Assembly (NCBI RefSeq): GCF_001636425.1
Contig: NZ_KV440953.1
Span: forward strand, 2,306,847-2,370,846
Origin: Heyndrickxia acidicola
GTDB taxonomy: Bacteria; Bacillota; Bacilli; Bacillales; Bacillaceae_C
Length of the DNA stretch: 64,000 bases
Direction: 5' to 3'
The notes beneath the pieces are model-generated. The model was given only the letters and a program-made list of their open reading frames with translations. It had not been told where the DNA came from and ran no database searches. Of this stretch, positions 1 to 9,737 are shown in pieces (position 1 is the first letter of the stretch; the number at the start of each line of letters is the position of its first letter). The translations under genes and the position numbers were made by a program.

Positions 1-12
1 TAAAAAACGAAT

Positions 13-43
13 AAAAAAATGACTGCCTTTGCAGTCATTTTTA
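13..43 (-). terminator. Terminator of the hem operon
   Basis: An 8-bp perfect stem (ATGACTGC / GCAGTCAT) with a 4-nt loop is flanked by A and T runs on both sides. It lies just past the hemY stop and can work in either direction. Confidence 0.75.
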
Positions 44-1459
44 TTCCCCTAAATATTCCAATACCTGTTTTACCGCTTCTTCTCCCTGGTCAATACAGTC
101 AGGTATTCCTGCACCATAGTAAGAGCTGCCAGCAATAAAAATTCCAGGCAATTCACTTTTTATATTGCGTCGTAATTCTTCTAATCTTTCAGAGTGCCCT
201 ACAGTATACTGTGGCATAGCATGTACCCATCTGGAAACAATCGTAAAATCAGGTTTTACAGATATCCCGAGGGTATCCTTGATATCCTCCAGAACAATAT
301 GTTCTATTTCATCATCCGATAAATCTACAATCGTTTCAGCACCTGATCTGCCCACATAGCATCTTAACAAGGCTTTCCCTTTTGGAACTGCATGCGGCCA
401 CTTTTTATGCGTTAAAGTACATGAGGTGATGGTAGAGTCACTGCTTCTTGCCACCATAAACCCAATCCCATCAATTTTATTTTTTATGGCTTCTTCTGGA
501 AATGCCATCGTAACGGTAGCAACACTTGTAGCAGGGACATGCCGGAAGGGTTCAAAAAAATCTTGATCGGGAAAAAGCGTTGGGAGAGTATAATGCGGCA
601 ATGTTACAACTACGCTGTCAACAATCAACTTTTCATCATTGTTTAAGGATATAATATAGTCATTTTTATGCTGTTGATGTTTAATTGAATCTACCTTTAA
701 TCCTTTTATGACAGAGTCAGGCTCCAGTTTTTTCTCAATGGCTTCGACCAATGATTCAAGGCCTTCTTCCAATGTCAAGAAATCATCAGAATCCTTATCT
801 TCATAATTATCATGAGGTACACTAAAGGCTTTCTTTTTCATACCAATTAGCAGGCTTCGATACCTTTTTTCCGCTTCATAATATTGTGGGAAAGTAGATA
901 AAAGGCTCAATTGATCAATATCTCCTGCATACATGCCTGAAACAAGAGGTTCTATTAAGTTTTCCACCACATCTGCGCCCAGGCGCCGCTTAAAGAAGCC
1001 TCCAAGGGATTGATCTCGCCTTTCCTTGGACCTCGGCAATATCAAATCTGCTGAGGCCCTCAGTTTTCCTGTGATGGAAAAAAGGTTAGAGAAAAGAAAC
1101 GGCTTCCATTTTGACGGCAGGCCGGTTGCAGCACCCGAAGGAATTGGATGAAGCTTATCATTAATAAGCACATAGGTTTTCCCATTAATACTTCTGACAA
1201 GTTTATTTCCCATCCCTACATGTTCTGCTAATCTAGCGGCACTTTTTTTCCTTGTCAAAAAGGATTCAGGTCCTTTTTCAATAATATAACCATCTTGCCG
1301 GACTGTTTGAATCTTCCCTCCGAGACGATGGCTTCTTTCTATTAAATATACTTGAATAGACAGTTTTTTTTCCTTAATAGCCTGCTGTAAATAATAAGCA
1401 GTTGCTAATCCGGTTATTCCAGCACCTATAACTGCAACTTTCCGCTGTCCTTTTGGCAT
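41..1459 (-). CDS. hemY: Coproporphyrinogen III / protoporphyrinogen oxidase (HemY, CgoX)
   Basis: This FAD enzyme takes six electrons from the porphyrinogen ring late in haem synthesis. In Gram-positive bacteria the usual substrate is coproporphyrinogen III, in the coproporphyrin-dependent pathway. The N-terminal dinucleotide-binding motif GAGITG is at residues 12-17, and the FAD-binding C-terminal block containing IFIAGSSYYGAGIPDC is near 440-455. The length of 472 aa is normal for the family. An AGGTG ribosome site precedes the ATG by 7 nt. It is the last gene of hemE-hemH-hemY, about 60 nt after hemH. The gene order hemEHY is the Bacillus signature, so the assignment is firm. Whether coproporphyrinogen is the substrate is inferred from the pathway. 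Confidence 0.95.
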   Translation of the reverse strand: MPKGQRKVAVIGAGITGLATAYYLQQAIKEKKLSIQVYLIERSHRLGGKIQTVRQDGYIIEKGPESFLTRKKSAARLAEHVGMGNKLVRSINGKTYVLINDKLHPIPSGAATGLPSKWKPFLFSNLFSITGKLRASADLILPRSKERRDQSLGGFFKRRLGADVVENLIEPLVSGMYAGDIDQLSLLSTFPQYYEAEKRYRSLLIGMKKKAFSVPHDNYEDKDSDDFLTLEEGLESLVEAIEKKLEPDSVIKGLKVDSIKHQQHKNDYIISLNNDEKLIVDSVVVTLPHYTLPTLFPDQDFFEPFRHVPATSVATVTMAFPEEAIKNKIDGIGFMVARSSDSTITSCTLTHKKWPHAVPKGKALLRCYVGRSGAETIVDLSDDEIEHIVLEDIKDTLGISVKPDFTIVSRWVHAMPQYTVGHSERLEELRRNIKSELPGIFIAGSSYYGAGIPDCIDQGEEAVKQVLEYLGE

Positions 1460-1522
1460 CCATAAGCACCTTCTTATTCGGTCATACTGCTTGAATGAGC
1501 AGTAAAGATAAAAGTAAAGAGA

Positions 1523-2458
1523 TTATTTTTCATTTAAATGCTTCAATACAACATCTGACAATACGTCGATAAACTCTTCACGAGCATTTGGCATTAGCGG
1601 ACGATAATAGGAAGCGCCAATTTCCTCTGTAACCACCTTGCATTCGTAGTCATTATCATAAAGGACCTCCAGGTGTTCCGCGACAAACCCAACCGGAATG
1701 TAAACAAAGGCTTTATATTGCTTTTTTTTATACAAGTCTCGTGTTAAATCCTGAACATCCGGCCCAAGCCATGGATCTGGTGTATTTCCGGCACTTTGCC
1801 ATCCGACCGCATATTCCTTTATGCCAGCTCCTTCTGCTATCAGCTTGGCAGTTTCATTAAGCTGTTCCGGATATGGGTCGCCATATTGAAGAATTTTCTC
1901 AGGCAGGCTGTGTGCAGAAACAATTAAACAGGCATGCTCTTTTTCTTCAGGAGGCATAGATTCGTAGGTTTCTCTCACTTTTGTTACCCAGTAATCAATA
2001 AACTTTGGTTCATCATACCAGCTTTCAATAGAAGTAATCGCTGGGCCTCCAAATGATTCTGCAGCCTGCTTAGCCCGCTCATTGTAAGATTTCACGCTGA
2101 ACGTGGAAAAATGCGGGGCAAGGACAAGAGAAACTGCTTCTTCAATTCCATCTTCATTCATTTTCTTTACTGCATCTTCAATAAACGGCTCAATGTGTTT
2201 TAGTCCTATATACGCAGTATATTCAATTTTATCTTGTATTTGATTTAAATGATTCTGTAGTGTAAATGCCTGATTTTCTGTAATTTTTGCAAGAGGAGAA
2301 ATTCCTCCGATTGCCTTATAACGGTTTGTAAGATCGTCAAGCATTTCTTGGGAAGGCTTTCTTCCATGGCGTATATGTGTATAATATCTTTCAATATCTT
2401 CTTCTTGGTAAGGAGTTCCATATGCCATGACCAATAGTCCCATTTTCTTCTTTGCCAT
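1523..2458 (-). CDS. hemH: Coproporphyrin ferrochelatase (HemH, CpfC)
   Basis: HemH inserts Fe(II) into the porphyrin; in Firmicutes the substrate is coproporphyrin III. The protein has 311 aa, the size of soluble bacterial ferrochelatases. The metal-ligand region [14 protein letters not shown] and the AHSLPEKI block are both present. The start chosen is the ATG giving [10 protein letters not shown], because a GAGGT site lies 9 nt upstream; the reading frame could extend five codons to a GTG that overlaps that site. It sits between hemE and hemY. The 292-nt spacer to hemE is occupied by dispersed repeats. Confidence 0.95.
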   Translation of the reverse strand: MAKKKMGLLVMAYGTPYQEEDIERYYTHIRHGRKPSQEMLDDLTNRYKAIGGISPLAKITENQAFTLQNHLNQIQDKIEYTAYIGLKHIEPFIEDAVKKMNEDGIEEAVSLVLAPHFSTFSVKSYNERAKQAAESFGGPAITSIESWYDEPKFIDYWVTKVRETYESMPPEEKEHACLIVSAHSLPEKILQYGDPYPEQLNETAKLIAEGAGIKEYAVGWQSAGNTPDPWLGPDVQDLTRDLYKKKQYKAFVYIPVGFVAEHLEVLYDNDYECKVVTEEIGASYYRPLMPNAREEFIDVLSDVVLKHLNEK

Positions 2459-2483
2459 GTCTTTATACCTCACTTTTTATTCG

Positions 2484-2641
2484 CTTTGATTAAGGCGGTT
2501 TTCCCATAGATTGTTGCTTTACGTACAAATGGTAATTCCTTATTCTACCTGGTGGCATCTTTACGTAAGCGATTAACAAATTTTAATACTGAAACAGGAT
2601 TTTATTGTGTCAAATAGCCACAAAGTTTACGAAAGAGCCTT
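2484..2641 (+). repeat. Family-3 dispersed inverted-end element, hemE-hemH spacer
   Basis: This is a roughly 155-bp copy running from an AAGGCGGTTTT-type left end, through ATAGATTGTTGCTTTACGTA, to the right end TTTACGAAAGAGCCTTTT. The same blocks in the same order recur near 43975, 49985, 55512 and, inverted, at 33420. The two ends are imperfect inverted repeats (AGGCTnTTTTnGnAAA). No ORF is present. It lies within the hemE-hemH transcript. Confidence 0.7.
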
Positions 2642-2715
2642 TTATTTAGCTTCTGTTAATCTTGCCTGCTGATAACCGCAAATTCACTCGCTTTCCGCCA
2701 GCTACAATCAAATTA
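2642..2715 (+). repeat. Family-1 dispersed palindromic element, fragment
   Basis: It carries the left-end blocks CTTCTGTTAATCTTGCCTG and CACTCGCTTTCCGC shared by about 15 other copies, then breaks off. It directly abuts the family-3 copy. Confidence 0.6.
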
Positions 2716-2750
2716 TGTCCAAAATAAACAGTGATTTTTATCAGTGCCTA

Positions 2751-3806
2751 TTATTTAAATCTTCTCATTGCACTATATTCATGAATAAAGGCAGTCAGCC
2801 TTTTAAGCGTTTCCGGCTGTACTTGAGGGAATACTCCATGTCCCAGGTTGAAGATATGACCAGGTTTTTCCAGCCCTGCATCAATAATGGCTTTTGCCCG
2901 TTCCTCTATCACCGGCCAAGGAGCCATTAAAACAGCAGGATCAAGATTGCCTTGAACTGGCTTGCTGATTCCATTCGCTCTTGCCTCTTGAATCGGAAGC
3001 CTCCAATCAAGCCCTACAACATCTACAGGGAGGTCATTCCATTCTAAAGCAAGATGGCTTGCCCCCACCCCAAACATAATGAGAGGAACGTTTTCTTCTT
3101 TAAGCTCACTAAAAATATGCTGCATAATAGGCTTTATAAAATACCGATAATCCTCCGCATGCAGAGCACCTACCCAGGAATCAAAGATTTGAATGGCACT
3201 TGCACCGGCTTTAATCTGGGCTTTTACATAAGTAATGATCATATCCGCGAGCTTATCCATTAACAAAAACCATGCCTTCGGTTCTGAATACATAAAGGCC
3301 TTTGTCTTTTTATAATCTTTCGAAGGTCCCCCTTCAATCATATAGCTTGAAAGTGTAAACGGAGCGCCGGAAAAACCAATCAACGGCACAGTTAATTGCT
3401 CCTCAGTCAAAAGCTTAATGGTCTCCAATACATATGGCACATCTTCCTTGGGATGGTGTTCTCCCAATTTTTCAACGTCTTGGAGAGAGGTGATCGGATT
3501 GCTGATTACAGGCCCGATACCTGACTTTATTTCTACGTCTACACCAATTGAAGGAAGTGGTGTCATAATATCTTTATATAAGATAGCCGCATCGACATCA
3601 TATTGCTCCACTGGCAGCCGCGTAACATATGCACACAATTCAGGCTGATGTGTTATTTCAAATAAAGAATATTTTTCTTTTAGCGCACGGTACTCAGGCT
3701 GTGAACGTCCTGCCTGCCTCATAAACCAAACTGGGGTAACGTCCGTCTCCTCTCCTCTAGCTGCCTTTAAAAGAGCATCATTCGTTATTCTGGTCATTTT
3801 TTTCAC
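2751..3806 (-). CDS. hemE: Uroporphyrinogen decarboxylase (HemE)
   Basis: HemE removes four acetate carboxyls from uroporphyrinogen III to give coproporphyrinogen III in the cytoplasm. The signature [16 protein letters not shown] is near residues 25-40, and [16 protein letters not shown] is near the C-terminus. The length (351 aa) matches Bacillus HemE. The start is uncertain: GTG at 3806 lies only about 4 nt from AAGGA, whereas the ATG three codons inside lies 11-13 nt away; both fit the family length. It is the first gene of hemEHY and is divergent from hmoB. Confidence 0.95.
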   Translation of the reverse strand: MKKMTRITNDALLKAARGEETDVTPVWFMRQAGRSQPEYRALKEKYSLFEITHQPELCAYVTRLPVEQYDVDAAILYKDIMTPLPSIGVDVEIKSGIGPVISNPITSLQDVEKLGEHHPKEDVPYVLETIKLLTEEQLTVPLIGFSGAPFTLSSYMIEGGPSKDYKKTKAFMYSEPKAWFLLMDKLADMIITYVKAQIKAGASAIQIFDSWVGALHAEDYRYFIKPIMQHIFSELKEENVPLIMFGVGASHLALEWNDLPVDVVGLDWRLPIQEARANGISKPVQGNLDPAVLMAPWPVIEERAKAIIDAGLEKPGHIFNLGHGVFPQVQPETLKRLTAFIHEYSAMRRFK

Positions 3807-3978
3807 GGCTTCCTTTCGGGCTGAAAATCTCTACCCATTGTATAATAAATCTTCTAAAAAAGAAAAAATCACGTCTCTAATGTGTATATCCGTTTACACT
3901 ATAGTTGTTTTATTTTTAAAAGTACACTATTACCAATCAAATGTCATAAATTTGTCCCTTTTATCTGTCGAATGACCG

Positions 3979-4003
3979 TTTGATAAATAGTTTTATCTCA
4001 AAT
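3979..4003. promoter_or_regulatory. Imperfect inverted repeat upstream of hmoB
   Basis: TTTGATAAA and TTTATCTCAAA are arranged head to head about 80 nt before the hmoB ATG. A TATAAT hexamer at 4054-4059 could be the -10 box of hmoB. The inverted repeat could be an operator, but it does not fit the Fur 7-1-7 pattern well. Confidence 0.3.
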
Positions 4004-4081
4004 GTTACTGGGTAAAAGGTAACTAAGTATATAAATTTTCTTACTTGAAATACTATAATAGACATATGGGGGGATGATAGA

Positions 4082-4570
4082 ATGAATACTTACATAACAT
4101 CGGGAACACACAGCTTTATGGCAAAAATTAAAGAAGAACATTCTGACCAGGATATTGTTTTATTGCAAAATGCCCAAGAAACTTTGCTTATACACGAAAC
4201 AGAGGGGAAGACCGTTTTCCAGGCTCCCAGAACGTATGAAGTCTTTGATGCCTCTGGAAATATCCACTCTGGTTTTGCTGTGATTCTGCATGTGCCAGTA
4301 AGAGAAGAAGGGCGTCCAGTATTTGAATATCAATTTAAGGACAAAGCCTCAAAGCTTGAAAAGGAATCAGGCCTCACAGCTCACAGACTATTACGTCCTA
4401 TAAACGGTGATACGTATTTATTTCTGACTGTATGGGAAAACCCAGGCGCTTATTCTCAATCCAGCCTTGCCAACAACCTGGACAGCCAGGAGATTGTCGG
4501 AGAGAATCAAAGTGTACTGGCAGATCCAACCTTTGTTTCACAGTACAGTATTACTGAAAACGAAGAGTAA
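4082..4570 (+). CDS. hmoB: Haem-degrading monooxygenase HmoB-like (ABM domain)
   Basis: The protein is 162 aa with a C-terminal antibiotic-biosynthesis-monooxygenase (IsdG/HmoB-type) domain, roughly residues 65-155. B. subtilis HmoB (YhgC) has about the same size and the same position, divergent from hemE. The family binds haem and opens the ring, releasing iron. The start is fixed by a strong GGGGGGATGATAG site just before the ATG. Placement next to hemEHY couples haem turnover with synthesis. The N-terminal 60 residues are less conserved. Family assignment is by recognition of the ABM region and by context. Confidence 0.8.
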   Translation: MNTYITSGTHSFMAKIKEEHSDQDIVLLQNAQETLLIHETEGKTVFQAPRTYEVFDASGNIHSGFAVILHVPVREEGRPVFEYQFKDKASKLEKESGLTAHRLLRPINGDTYLFLTVWENPGAYSQSSLANNLDSQEIVGENQSVLADPTFVSQYSITENEE

Positions 4571-4572
4571 GC

Positions 4573-4705
4573 AAGAAAAGCGCAGGCGCAATGCTACAAC
4601 AGCGTACGATTTCGCAGCCTTCGACTGAGATAAGAAAAACTCAATGTTAACTTATCCCAGAGACTAAACGTATAAATCAGATAGGCGCTGGAGCCAGTTA
4701 GAGAT
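4573..4705 (+). repeat. Family-2 dispersed element
   Basis: It begins AAGAAAAGCGCAGGCGC, contains GACTGAGATAA and ACTTATCCCAGAGA, and ends AGATAGGCGCTGGAGC. The same block order occurs at 17818 and 58104. It lies directly after the hmoB stop. Confidence 0.65.
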
Positions 4706-4725
4706 CACAATGATTAAACCTGTTT

Positions 4726-4757
4726 AAAAGCAGAGAATGACTCTGCTTTTTTATTTT
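4726..4757 (+). terminator. Terminator after hmoB
   Basis: AAAAGCAGAG / CTCTGCTTTT stem with a 5-nt loop, followed by TTATTTT. Confidence 0.8.
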
Positions 4758-4892
4758 GCTTCTGTTAATCTTGCTTGTTGATTTCCGCGGGCTGTAGTGG
4801 AGTTGGAGTTTCCTTATCGCAAGCTCCTGCGGAGGTCACACTTTGCACGCTTTTCTAAGCAGAGTCTCGTGCCTTACACCGCAATCAACGTT
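4757..4892 (+). repeat. Family-1 dispersed palindromic element
   Basis: Near full-length copy: CTTCTGTTAATCTTGC at the left, then ATCGCAAGCTCCTGCGGAGG, CGCTTTTCTAAGCAGAGTCT, and CAATCAACG at the right. It is non-coding. Confidence 0.7.
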
Positions 4893-5400
4893 GTATTTAA
4901 ATTAATATTGGTTTTACTATGATATTCGTTGCGCTGTTTCTTCTGCCTGTTCATTTCCGCTCAATCAATATCTCTAACTGAGTCTTTATTTTAAATTTGT
5001 TTTAGGCTATAAATTTTTGTGCTGCTAAATTTTTAATAAACCAGCCTTTTAATTTGGTGAAAATAAATTTCAATTAGAACTTTTTCAAATCCTCTATTTA
5101 AACTCATCCTCTTCCTTCTCTTCCTTTTATTTCTATATACTAAATAAAATTCCTGCTTTCAAACCTGCATTTTCTTTATTTGGTTCCTTTTATCTTCATA
5201 GGCAATAAACACTTCAGCTTGTTTAATTAATGTGACAAATCCTTTATTTATTCCCCAGGAAATGACACTCGAGCTTCTTACCTATCATGTTACTGTTACT
5301 TATCTGTATCATTGCTTTTTCGCAAATAATTCTCATAAATCATAATTTTCTCCATTAAATGTTATAATGAGTAAAACCATGCTTATGAGGAGTGAAACAG
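4893..5400. other. AT-rich intergenic stretch before the M20 gene
   Basis: I find no coding or RNA gene here. A TATAAT hexamer at 5363-5368, 33 nt before the downstream ATG, is the likely -10 box of the M20 amidohydrolase gene. No convincing -35 box is visible. Confidence 0.4.
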
Positions 5401-6606
5401 ATGCTTCAACAAAAAGTTTTTGAAAAGCTGGAGTCTTATTACAATGAAATGGTTGAAATCAGGCGCTACCTTCATCAAAACCCTGAATTATCTTTTAAAG
5501 AATTGAAAACCGCCAAATACATTAGTGATTTTTATACAAACATAGGGGTACAGGTTCAAAAGCATGTTGGAGGAAATGGAGTGGTGGCGAGGATAAAAGG
5601 AAAGTATCCGGGTAAAACCGTTGCTTTGCGAGCCGACTTTGATGCGCTACCTATACAGGAAGAGAACGACCTTCCCTATAAATCTCTTGTCCCCGGTGTT
5701 ATGCATGCCTGTGGACACGATGGACACACAGCTACCCTGCTTATTGTCGGAAAAGTTCTACACGAATTAAGAGAAGAGTTATCGGGAGAATATATCCTTA
5801 TACACCAGCATGCAGAAGAATACGCTCCAGGAGGGGCAATTTCCATGATTGAGGATGGCTGCTTAAATGGGGTCGATGTCATTTTTGGCACACACCTATG
5901 GGCACCCGTTCCATGTGGAACACTTCAATATCGAAAAGGACCTATTATGGCAGCAGCAGATCGATTTACAATTAAGATTCTTGGATATGGAGGCCATGGA
6001 GCACAGCCCCATAAAACAAAGGATGCTATTGTGACAGCATCCCAGCTTGTTATAAACCTGCAGCAGGTTGTAAGCAGAAGAGTAAATCCTATACACTCTG
6101 CCGTTTTGAGTGTGGGATCCTTCACTGCTGACAATGCCTTTAATGTAATTGCCGATACCGCAACACTAATCGGTACCGTTAGAACCTTTAATGAAGAGGT
6201 CCGCGATCAAATAGAAACTGAAATAGAACAAATTATAAAAGGCACCTGCTTAGCTGCCGGCTGTGATTACGATTATTTATATGAACGCGGATATCCTGCT
6301 GTTGTGAATCATTCAGATGAAACAGATTTTCTTATCAACTGTGCAAACGATGTTTCAGAACTGACAAATATTGAAGAGGCATCACCAGAAATGGGCGGCG
6401 AAGATTTTGCGTATTACTTGCAAAAAGTGAAGGGTACCTTCTTTTTTACAGGAGCAAAGCCCGATGATGCAGATGTAGCTTATCCACACCATCATCCAAA
6501 ATTCAATATTAATGAAAAAGCCATGCTGAATGCGGCTAAGACTTTAGGAAATGCAGCTATCAGTTATCAAACAGCTGAAAATAAGGATAAACTAGCAGCT
6601 TTTTAA
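5401..6606 (+). CDS. yhaA: M20-family amidohydrolase (YhaA-like)
   Basis: A 401-aa metal-dependent aminoacylase/carboxypeptidase of the M20D type. Metal-site motifs are visible: RADFDALPIQEE (about 78-89), HACGHDGHTA (about 100-110) and EMGGEDFAYYL (about 330). These enzymes remove N-acyl groups from amino acids or similar amides; the natural substrate cannot be read from sequence. The start is the ATG preceded by GAGGAG 8 nt away; an upstream in-frame GTG overlaps the ribosome site. It converges on ecsC, as yhaA does in B. subtilis, and shares a two-way terminator. Confidence 0.85.
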   Translation: MLQQKVFEKLESYYNEMVEIRRYLHQNPELSFKELKTAKYISDFYTNIGVQVQKHVGGNGVVARIKGKYPGKTVALRADFDALPIQEENDLPYKSLVPGVMHACGHDGHTATLLIVGKVLHELREELSGEYILIHQHAEEYAPGGAISMIEDGCLNGVDVIFGTHLWAPVPCGTLQYRKGPIMAAADRFTIKILGYGGHGAQPHKTKDAIVTASQLVINLQQVVSRRVNPIHSAVLSVGSFTADNAFNVIADTATLIGTVRTFNEEVRDQIETEIEQIIKGTCLAAGCDYDYLYERGYPAVVNHSDETDFLINCANDVSELTNIEEASPEMGGEDFAYYLQKVKGTFFFTGAKPDDADVAYPHHHPKFNINEKAMLNAAKTLGNAAISYQTAENKDKLAAF

Positions 6607-6789
6607 TGAAGGAAGTTTCACATTGATTGGCATTTTTCAATGAAGTTTTTATAAATAAGGAATTCACATTGTTGAATCCAAAGCCTGTTATTCACCATTT
6701 TTTGTGACAAAAGCAAAAAAGTTTACGAGTGAGTCTTATGGACTCTGTTGTTATAGGGCATTCAATTTAAACCTTATTGTTTCTTTAAT

Positions 6790-6837
6790 ATAAAAGCAGC
6801 CAGGCATGCTACAGGCCTGACTGCTTTTCTTGTTTTT
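6790..6837. terminator. Two-way terminator between yhaA and ecsC
   Basis: AAAAGCAGCCAGGC pairs with GCCTGACTGCTTTT (one mismatch) and is followed by CTTGTTTTT on the plus strand. The hairpin includes the last codons of ecsC. A remnant of the family-3 right end (GTTTACGAGTGAGTCTT) lies near 6720-6740. Confidence 0.75.
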
Positions 6838-7555
6838 GACCATTTTCACGTTCATTAAACCACCTGAGCCTATAAGCGTTTAAGGCTGTCTCCCCTAATT
6901 GATCCATAAGATTATAATTCGCATACGCACCCACAATGGCTCCAATTCCAGGAACAAGCTGCAAAAGCTTTACAAGATCGAGATAGTCCCTGTATTCCTG
7001 CTGAAATACCCGCCAGTCAATTTCTTCAGCATCCTCCTTGTATGTTTCCCAGTGATCTATTTTATCCATCGTCTCCATCCTGGTCTGATCACTTGAAAAT
7101 GCCAGTTGGAAAACATATAAGATGAACAGGCGCTCTTCATATTGTTTTGTATCATATCCATATAATGCTGCTACTTCAAACAGGTATTTCATTTTAATGG
7201 AAAGAAGGAGCGGGAAATCTGCAAGACCCAGAAGAATACCAGCACCGCCCGTTCCTGCCCCCTCTACAGCTGCTGCTTTTTTATAAAAATTTAATTTTTC
7301 CTTTACCTCTTTATCTAATTCTTCAAGGGTGGCCGCCCGTACCGCTTTTGTTTTAGTCAAATATTCCGAACCAAATAATGCCCCCTGTACCATTTTCTTA
7401 ATACTTTCAGTAATAACCGAATTGGCTTTTTCAGGAATAAGACCATTCATTTTGGTTTGCGCTTTTTTTGCGGTGCGGTTTAATAAACTGGATCGCTTCA
7501 TCAATTTTCGTTTCCATAGCTCAACATCTCCTCTTACAAGCTTTTCGTATTCCAT
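6809..7555 (-). CDS. ecsC: EcsC family protein
   Basis: The 248-aa protein has the EcsC-family alpha/membrane-associated core, including the Gly-rich segment AGTGGAGILLGLADFPLLLS near residues 100-120 and LVPGIGAIVGAYANY near the C-terminus. The role of EcsC is not established; it is encoded with the EcsAB transporter. AGGAGG lies 8 nt before the ATG. It is the third gene of ecsABC, 24 nt downstream of ecsB. Confidence 0.9.
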   Translation of the reverse strand: MEYEKLVRGDVELWKRKLMKRSSLLNRTAKKAQTKMNGLIPEKANSVITESIKKMVQGALFGSEYLTKTKAVRAATLEELDKEVKEKLNFYKKAAAVEGAGTGGAGILLGLADFPLLLSIKMKYLFEVAALYGYDTKQYEERLFILYVFQLAFSSDQTRMETMDKIDHWETYKEDAEEIDWRVFQQEYRDYLDLVKLLQLVPGIGAIVGAYANYNLMDQLGETALNAYRLRWFNERENGQKQEKQSGL

Positions 7556-7579
7556 AACATGAGCCTCCTAGCGATTCCT

Positions 7580-8809
7580 TTATATTCTCTCACTTACCAG
7601 CCTTCGAATCCGCCCTGGTAAATAAAGCTTCACAAAAATAAACGAGAAAATAACATTAATGACAAGGGTATAAATCCCATTCAGATAGGTGCTGCTAACA
7701 AAAACGACAATGCTAAATATAATAGCCTGGATCAGCAAGCAAATCCTGAGAACTTTCATAAAGGATTCTATCTTTAATTTTGGATTTAATGGATATAGGC
7801 GTACCCAAATTTTCAAATCATGATGTTGCACCATGGGGATGAGCTGAAATCCTGTTAAATATAAGAACAAAAGAGAAAGTCCAATCAACAAGTACCTTTG
7901 ATCACTTACATATAAAAGAATGGCTCCAATAATGGTTAGACGTGCAAACAATCCAAAATACGCATTTGTTCGGATAAATGTTCTGGCATATAAATAGGAA
8001 AAGGAATGAGTTTGTCCATAGCCGAGAAATTTTAATGAGAAGTCCAGCCAGCTTCTGCGTTTCACCTGCCCTTTCAGCTTTGGAACATCAGTGAATAAAT
8101 TCGCAAAGCGGTAAAAGGCCATAAGCCTTTTTTCCTCAAGCTCAATTAATCGATCCCAGTTCAGGGTCTTTTCCTTTCCAGCTTTGTAAAAATAAACAAG
8201 AAGCCCTGCCATTACAGCTGCCACCACAGCAGCCAGCCATAACGGTGCATCCACTGTAATGAAAAAGATTAGGACAGCATTTAAAGCAAATCGGATGATA
8301 CCATCCATAAGCAATATATTGGAATCCTGATATTTAAGCACTTGCCATTGAAGTACCAGATTCCAGTACTTCACTGCCAGCAAAATAAAGTAAAGGTAAA
8401 TAAATGATCGAAAGCCATGCCTAGTGGCAGCAACATACATGGGCATCAAGATGGCAAGCCCGACCAGCAGAACATAGGCCTGTATAAAAAAACTCAATGA
8501 CAGCGATTTTTTAAAATACCCCTTCAATTTCGATTCAATAGGTAAAAGGAAAACCTTATCGGCTTCCTTTAACAAGGTAAACCGCGGACTTACTGTGAGC
8601 AGAATCCCTAGGATTAGTCCCATCACCCAGCCAATTGGAAAGCTTGTATCTAATGTCTTTACCCATTGGCTGTAATAATATGCTCCACCTGCAATACCAA
8701 AAATAGCCACAAATAATAAGTGGTCATTAAAAATGTACTTCAGATAGCGCCGGAGCTCCTGGGAAAATAATTGAAGTCTTTCTCGCCACAGATTTTCAAT
8801 TTTTTTCAT
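7580..8809 (-). CDS. ecsB: ABC transporter permease EcsB
   Basis: A 409-aa integral membrane protein with many predicted transmembrane helices. It is the partner of EcsA. In B. subtilis, Ecs is needed for normal protein secretion, competence and regulated intramembrane proteolysis of RsiW by RasP. Its ATG overlaps the ecsA stop (ATGA), which suggests translational coupling. Length and context agree with EcsB. Confidence 0.92.
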   Translation of the reverse strand: MKKIENLWRERLQLFSQELRRYLKYIFNDHLLFVAIFGIAGGAYYYSQWVKTLDTSFPIGWVMGLILGILLTVSPRFTLLKEADKVFLLPIESKLKGYFKKSLSLSFFIQAYVLLVGLAILMPMYVAATRHGFRSFIYLYFILLAVKYWNLVLQWQVLKYQDSNILLMDGIIRFALNAVLIFFITVDAPLWLAAVVAAVMAGLLVYFYKAGKEKTLNWDRLIELEEKRLMAFYRFANLFTDVPKLKGQVKRRSWLDFSLKFLGYGQTHSFSYLYARTFIRTNAYFGLFARLTIIGAILLYVSDQRYLLIGLSLLFLYLTGFQLIPMVQHHDLKIWVRLYPLNPKLKIESFMKVLRICLLIQAIIFSIVVFVSSTYLNGIYTLVINVIFSFIFVKLYLPGRIRRLVSERI

Positions 8810-9543
8810 TCAATCTCTTCCTTTGTTAGTTGAATATAAAGGTCATCCAGCGTAGCGTCAGGCATTTGGAATTCATCCTGCAATTGCTTCAGCGTGCCCT
8901 TTGCTCTTACTTCCCCATTATGTAAAATAATAAAGCCGTCACAATACCTTTCTGCAGTGGAAAGGATATGGGTAGACATCAAAATTCCTGCCCCCTTCTC
9001 CTTCATTCTCTTCATTAAATCCAGCAAGGATTGAATTCCGAGGGGATCCAGTCCTAAAAAAGGCTCATCTATGATATAAAGGCTAGGTTCAACTAAAAAG
9101 GCACACAGGATCATTACCTTTTGTTTCATCCCTTTAGAAAAATGTGCAGGAAACCATTTGAGTTTTTTGTCCAAACGAAACTCCTTCAGTAAAGGCTCTG
9201 CACGTATAAGATAATCCTCTTCATTCAGGCCGTAAGCCATGGCCGTCAGTTTTAAGTGTTCCTCCAATGTCAGTTCTTCGTATAAAATAGGTGTTTCAGG
9301 TATATAGGAAAACTGTTTTCTATACTCATCAGGAGCTTGCCTCAAGTGCTTTTGATTAATTTGCACAGATCCCTTTTTAGGGTCCATTAAACCGATAATA
9401 TGCTTAATGGTTGTACTTTTTCCAGCACCATTTAATCCAATCAACCCAATAATCTGATTCTTTTCTATAGTAAAGGAAATGTCTTTTAATACTGGCTTCT
9501 TTGTATAGCCTCCGGTTAAATGCTCAACCTCTAGTAAAGGCAT
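8806..9543 (-). CDS. ecsA: ABC transporter ATP-binding protein EcsA
   Basis: A 245-aa ABC ATPase: Walker A GLNGAGKST (about 38-46), signature-like FSKGMKQKV, Walker B LYIIDEPFLGLDPLG and a STHILS H-loop. The start is the ATG giving MPLLEVEHL, 7 nt after AAAGGAT; three upstream in-frame codons overlap that site. It is the first gene of ecsABC and divergent from hit, as in B. subtilis, though here about 1 kb of repeat-rich DNA separates them. Confidence 0.93.
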   Translation of the reverse strand: MPLLEVEHLTGGYTKKPVLKDISFTIEKNQIIGLIGLNGAGKSTTIKHIIGLMDPKKGSVQINQKHLRQAPDEYRKQFSYIPETPILYEELTLEEHLKLTAMAYGLNEEDYLIRAEPLLKEFRLDKKLKWFPAHFSKGMKQKVMILCAFLVEPSLYIIDEPFLGLDPLGIQSLLDLMKRMKEKGAGILMSTHILSTAERYCDGFIILHNGEVRAKGTLKQLQDEFQMPDATLDDLYIQLTKEEIE

Positions 9544-9737
9544 ATTCAACATCCTTTCTTATGTACTAAAGCTCCGTTAAATTTCTAATTTGATAACTGT
9601 TCGTTTTTAGCTCAATTCACAGTAAGTAAACCTTGTTGCTTTAGTTTCCTTTATTTACTGTAACCTTTCAGCTTAGCTATAGAGGGAGTGTTTCACACAA
9701 ATGACCAAAAAACAACAGAGAAGGCTACAACGTGGCT

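Noticed and set aside
3887-3902. CcpA cre-like sequence (TGTAAACGGATA on the minus strand) between hemE and hmoB
   Set aside because: It misses two conserved positions of the cre consensus and haem genes are not typical targets.
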